From an uncultured bacterium (lineage in GTDB: Bacteria > Cyanobacteriota > Vampirovibrionia > Gastranaerophilales > Gastranaerophilaceae), in contig CAPYQR010000078.1 of the NCBI GenBank assembly GCA_948742005.1, positions 1 to 7,436 of the forward strand: a stretch of DNA of 7,436 nucleotides, read 5' to 3'. Position numbers and translations under genes: made by a program. This document shows positions 5,349 to 7,436 of the stretch, piece by piece; positions within the stretch are counted from its first letter, which is position 1, and each line of letters starts with the position of its first letter. The notes under the pieces were generated by a model. It did not search any database, was not told where the DNA came from, and saw only the letters and a program-made list of their open reading frames with translations.

Positions 5349-5353
5349 TCCTT
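5349..5353 (-). promoter_or_regulatory. Ribosome binding site that fixes the rpsQ start
   Basis: AAGGA nine bases before the ATG at 5339. It overlaps the last base of the rpmC stop codon (5355-5353), so the two genes are tightly joined. The alternative ATG at 5360 has no such site. Confidence 0.7.
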
Positions 5354-5550
5354 TATACATTCATTTCTTTTTGTCTTAAAACAGTCTTGATTCTGGCTAT
5401 TTCTTTCTTTTTATTTCTGATTGAAGCAGTATTTTCAAGTTGTTTTAATTTGTTATGTCCCATTCTTAAAGTAAATAATTCTTTTTTTGATTCAAGAACC
5501 AAATCTTTAAGTTCGTCTATTGTTTTTTCTTTTATTTCTTGAAGTTTCAT
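5353..5550 (-). CDS. rpmC: 50S ribosomal protein L29 (uL29)
   Basis: Small two-helix protein near the polypeptide exit tunnel, next to L23. The 65 residues are the normal length. The sequence shows two helical segments typical of the family: MKLQEIKEKTIDELKDLVLE (1-20) running into SKKELFTLRMGHNKLKQLEN (21-40), and after a TASIRN turn (41-46) a second basic helix KKKEIARIKTVLRQKE (47-62). AGGAA is a few bases upstream of the ATG. It starts 19 bases after rplP and is followed closely by rpsQ. Confidence 0.95.
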   Translation of the reverse strand: MKLQEIKEKTIDELKDLVLESKKELFTLRMGHNKLKQLENTASIRNKKKEIARIKTVLRQKEMNV

Positions 5551-5569
5551 AATTTTCCTGCCTTTTGAC

Positions 5570-5974
5570 CTATTTTTCTATTACTCTTAATTTGATAGGC
5601 AATTTTTGAGCAGCTAAAGTTAAAGCTTCAACAGCATCTTCCTTAACATCGTAAGCTACTTCAAACAAAACTCTGCCAGGCTTTACAACAGCTACCCAAT
5701 ATTCCGGGTTGCCTTTACCTTTACCCATACGAGTTTCAGCAGGTTTTGCCGTGATTGGTTTATCAGGGAAAATTTTAATCCAAACATCCCCGCCGCGTTT
5801 TACTTTTCTTGTGATAACACGACGTGCAGCTTCGATTTGTCTTGAGGTAATCCATGCGGGTTCAAGTGCTTGAAGTCCGTATTGTCCAAATTCCAAAGAA
5901 CATCCTCTGGTTTCGGTGCCTTTCATGTTACCTTTCATTTTTTTACGAAACTTTGTTTTTTTAGGCATTAACAT
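5570..5974 (-). CDS. rplP: 50S ribosomal protein L16 (uL16)
   Basis: Large-subunit protein beside the A site and peptidyl transferase centre, needed late in 50S maturation. The product has 134 residues (family about 134 to 144). It starts [19 protein letters not shown] and includes [19 protein letters not shown] (34-52), [29 protein letters not shown] (60-88) and [15 protein letters not shown] (92-106). A second ATG two codons in (5968) is possible, but AGGAG lies ten bases before 5974, and MLMP/MLSP starts are usual for L16. It begins 19 bases after rpsC and ends with TAG. Confidence 0.98.
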   Translation of the reverse strand: MLMPKKTKFRKKMKGNMKGTETRGCSLEFGQYGLQALEPAWITSRQIEAARRVITRKVKRGGDVWIKIFPDKPITAKPAETRMGKGKGNPEYWVAVVKPGRVLFEVAYDVKEDAVEALTLAAQKLPIKLRVIEK

Positions 5975-5984
5975 AATTTAATTT

Positions 5985-5989
5985 CTCCT
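5985..5989 (-). promoter_or_regulatory. Ribosome binding site that decides the rplP start
   Basis: AGGAG ten bases before the ATG at 5974 and sixteen before the alternative ATG at 5968. The spacing favours the first. It sits just after the rpsC stop codon at 5996-5994. Confidence 0.7.
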
Positions 5990-5993
5990 AATC

Positions 5994-6746
5994 TTATGCT
6001 TGTTCAGCAGTTGGTGCAGCTTGTTGTGCTTCACCGCGTTTTGGGCGTCTTTGGAATCGACCGTTTTCCTTGCCTGCTGGTTTTTTAATTTTAATGTTTT
6101 GGTCAGCTTTTTCGCCGGGCATTAAGTCACCTTTAAACACCCAAACTTTAACGCCGATTTTACCCATAACGGTATCTGCTTCTGCAAAACCGTATTGAAC
6201 ATCAGCTCTTAAAGTTTGAAGCGGAATTCTGCCTTCTTTTGCCCATTCCGAACGTGCAATTTCAGCACCGCCTAAACGTCCCGATACCATAACTTTGATA
6301 CCTTGAACGCCTGCGCGCATTGTTCTTTGCATTGCTTGTTTCATTGCACGTCTGAAAGCAATACGTTTTTCAAGTTGAAGCGCGATATTTTCGGCAACGA
6401 GTTGTGCATCAACATCAATTCTTGCAACTTCTACAACGTCTATGGTTACAGCGTTTGTTTTGATTAATTTTGCAACTGCAGTACGTAATTCATCAATTCC
6501 TTGACCGCCTCTGCCGACTACAATACCCGGTTTTGCGGTAACTACGGTGATATTAACGTTGTTTGCTTTTCTTGCAATATTAATTCTTGAAACACCTGCT
6601 GTGTATAGTTTTTTCTTTATGAATTTTCTAATAACGGCATCTTGAGCAATATTTTTGGCGTATTGACCTTTTTTTGCAAACCATGTTGAAACCCATGGTT
6701 CAATAATACCTACTCTAAATCCGGTTGGATGTGTTTTTTGTCCCAT
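5994..6746 (-). CDS. rpsC: 30S ribosomal protein S3 (uS3)
   Basis: 30S head protein at the mRNA entry channel, contributing to mRNA unwinding. It has the N-terminal MGQKTHPTGFRVGI, a type II KH domain with the GRGG loop at 78-81 (AKPGIVVGRGGQGIDEL), and a C-terminal domain including AENIALQLEKRIAFRRAMKQ (118-137), SGRLGGAEIARSEWAKEGRIPLQTLRADV (155-183) and GKIGVKVWVFKGD (195-207). At 250 residues it exceeds E. coli S3 (233) because of a basic, then Gln/Ala-rich tail after about residue 212, a part that varies freely in this family. AGGAG lies six bases before the ATG and overlaps the stop codon of rplV. Confidence 0.98.
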   Translation of the reverse strand: MGQKTHPTGFRVGIIEPWVSTWFAKKGQYAKNIAQDAVIRKFIKKKLYTAGVSRINIARKANNVNITVVTAKPGIVVGRGGQGIDELRTAVAKLIKTNAVTIDVVEVARIDVDAQLVAENIALQLEKRIAFRRAMKQAMQRTMRAGVQGIKVMVSGRLGGAEIARSEWAKEGRIPLQTLRADVQYGFAEADTVMGKIGVKVWVFKGDLMPGEKADQNIKIKKPAGKENGRFQRRPKRGEAQQAAPTAEQA

Positions 6747-6752
6747 GTTTTT

Positions 6753-6758
6753 CTCCTA
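6753..6758 (-). promoter_or_regulatory. rplV stop codon overlapping the rpsC ribosome binding site
   Basis: Minus-strand TAGGAG contains both the TAG stop of rplV (6758-6756) and the AGGAG that precedes the rpsC ATG at 6746. A ribosome ending rplV therefore covers the rpsC start site, which favours translational coupling. Confidence 0.7.
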
Positions 6759-7091
6759 GTCCTTTGCTACTTTTACTGTTAAGTGTGATGTTCTTTTTAA
6801 TCTTTTATACATTCTGCCTTGTGCTCTGGCTCTTACTCTTCTGTAAGTCGGAGCTTCATCGGCGTATATTTCAGAAATTTTAAGTACATCAGCTCCTGCT
6901 CCAAATTTTTCAGAAGCGTTAGCTATAGCAGCATTAAGATTTTTTTCAACAATACGGGCTGCAAAATAAGGCATGTATTTAAGCATACGTTGAGCTTCAG
7001 TAGCCTTTTTTCCACGGATTAGGTTAATCACTCTGCGGATTTTTCTAACCGTCATTTTGATATCTGTTTGTTTTGATATAGCTTCTTGCAT
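6756..7091 (-). CDS. rplV: 50S ribosomal protein L22 (uL22)
   Basis: Large-subunit protein whose long hairpin lines the narrowest part of the exit tunnel, a known site of macrolide resistance changes. The length of 111 residues is typical. Conserved features are KMTVRKIRRVINLIRGKKATEAQRML (12-37), RIVEKNLNAAIANASE (46-61) and the signature EIYADEAPTYRRVRARAQGRMYKRLKRTSHLTV (74-106), which contains the tunnel hairpin. I see no insertion or deletion there. AAGGA lies nine bases before the ATG. It follows rpsS by 31 bases. Confidence 0.97.
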   Translation of the reverse strand: MQEAISKQTDIKMTVRKIRRVINLIRGKKATEAQRMLKYMPYFAARIVEKNLNAAIANASEKFGAGADVLKISEIYADEAPTYRRVRARAQGRMYKRLKRTSHLTVKVAKD

Positions 7092-7122
7092 TTTTTAATT
7101 TCCTTAAAGTTATTTCACTAAA

Positions 7123-7401
7123 TTATTTCTTCTTGGCAGTCTTGTCGGCTGCATGACCTCTGTATGTTCTTGTTAGTACAAATTCACCTAATTTATGTCC
7201 GACCATTTGTTCTGTAATATAGACCGGTACGTGAGTTCTACCATTATGAACTGCGATTGTATGTCCTAACATATTAGGTACAATCATAGAAGCTCTTGAC
7301 CAAGTTTTGATAACTTTCTTTTCGTTTTTTTCATTCATTGCATCAATCTTTTTTTCTAAAGACGGATGAACGTATGGACCTTTTTTTAATGAACGAGCCA
7401 T
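7123..7401 (-). CDS. rpsS: 30S ribosomal protein S19 (uS19)
   Basis: 30S head protein that contacts S13 and the large subunit and lies close to the A-site tRNA. Its 92 residues match the family. It begins [19 protein letters not shown], then [52 protein letters not shown] (32-83), with the S19 signature inside, and a basic Lys-rich end. Ala at position 37 replaces the commoner Arg in KTWSRRS, a mild change. AGGAG lies eleven bases before the ATG and overlaps the rplB stop codon. Confidence 0.98.
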   Translation of the reverse strand: MARSLKKGPYVHPSLEKKIDAMNEKNEKKVIKTWSRASMIVPNMLGHTIAVHNGRTHVPVYITEQMVGHKLGEFVLTRTYRGHAADKTAKKK

Positions 7402-7415
7402 CTATTTATGTTCTC

Positions 7416-7436
7416 CTATTTTTTTCTTCTTCTTAC
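7416..7436 (-). CDS. rplB: 50S ribosomal protein L2, last codons only (partial)
   Basis: In the frame ending at TAG (7418-7416) the window edge reads Val-Arg-Arg-Arg-Lys-Lys-stop. An L2 C-terminus often ends in such a VRRRKK run, and rplB is the normal gene just before rpsS in the S10 operon. The stop codon overlaps the AGGAG of rpsS (7417-7413), the same arrangement as at rplV-rpsC. Only six codons are visible, so the call rests on the ending and the gene order. Confidence 0.7.
   Translation of the reverse strand, partial: VRRRKK

Noticed and set aside
5340..5360. Longer rpsQ start at 5360
   Set aside because: It would overlap rpmC, has no Shine-Dalgarno, and adds residues not typical of S17, while 5339 has AAGGA at nine bases.
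5184..5390. Plus-strand open frame of 68 codons rich in Phe
   Set aside because: Antisense to rpsQ and rpmC; Phe-richness mirrors the Lys-rich ribosomal proteins.
6819..7022. Plus-strand open frame of 67 codons rich in Ser
   Set aside because: Antisense to rplV, without start signals.

Overview
The window carries most of the S10 and spc ribosomal protein gene clusters on the minus strand, read from high to low coordinates. It begins with the last codons of rplB, then rpsS, rplV, rpsC, rplP, rpmC, rpsQ, rplN, rplX, rplE and rpsN. After rpsN the conserved order is broken by a 92-codon plus-strand gene of unknown function with its own ribosome binding site and a shared bidirectional terminator. 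The minus-strand series then resumes with rpsH, rplF and rplR, and a strong hairpin terminator follows rplR. Where rpsE, rpmD, rplO and secY would normally come, the next gene is a nearly complete dapL (LL-diaminopimelate aminotransferase) that runs off the left edge.

The organism is a bacterium with an AT-rich genome, strong AGGAG-type Shine-Dalgarno sequences and A/T-ending codons. It has the zinc-binding short form of S14, an L24 with a C-terminal zinc ribbon, and the DapL shortcut of lysine/diaminopimelate synthesis. DapL occurs in Cyanobacteria and their non-photosynthetic sisters (Vampirovibrionia/Melainabacteria), Chlamydiae, some Clostridia, Spirochaetes and others. My best guess is a host-associated, AT-rich lineage such as Gastranaerophilales (Melainabacteria). 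This is inference from general look only, and an AT-rich Clostridia, Elusimicrobia or Spirochaete relative is not excluded.

Transcription can be read from the intergenic spaces. From rplB to rplX the genes are packed 9 to 31 bases apart, and in two places a stop codon lies inside the next gene's Shine-Dalgarno. Gaps then widen to about 95 to 120 bases at rplX-rplE, rplE-rpsN, rpsH-rplF and rplF-rplR. The rplX-rplE gap holds a good internal promoter candidate framed by a 9-base inverted repeat. The rpsN-rpsH interval contains a bidirectional terminator, the reversed small gene and a divergent AT-rich promoter region. The expected result is at least two ribosomal transcription units: one ending after rpsN, and a second consisting of rpsH-rplF-rplR.

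The rplF-rplR gap also contains a compact GC-rich repeat unlike the rest of the window. No tRNA, rRNA, CRISPR array, insertion sequence or phage gene was seen, and no gene-free stretch exceeds 300 bases.
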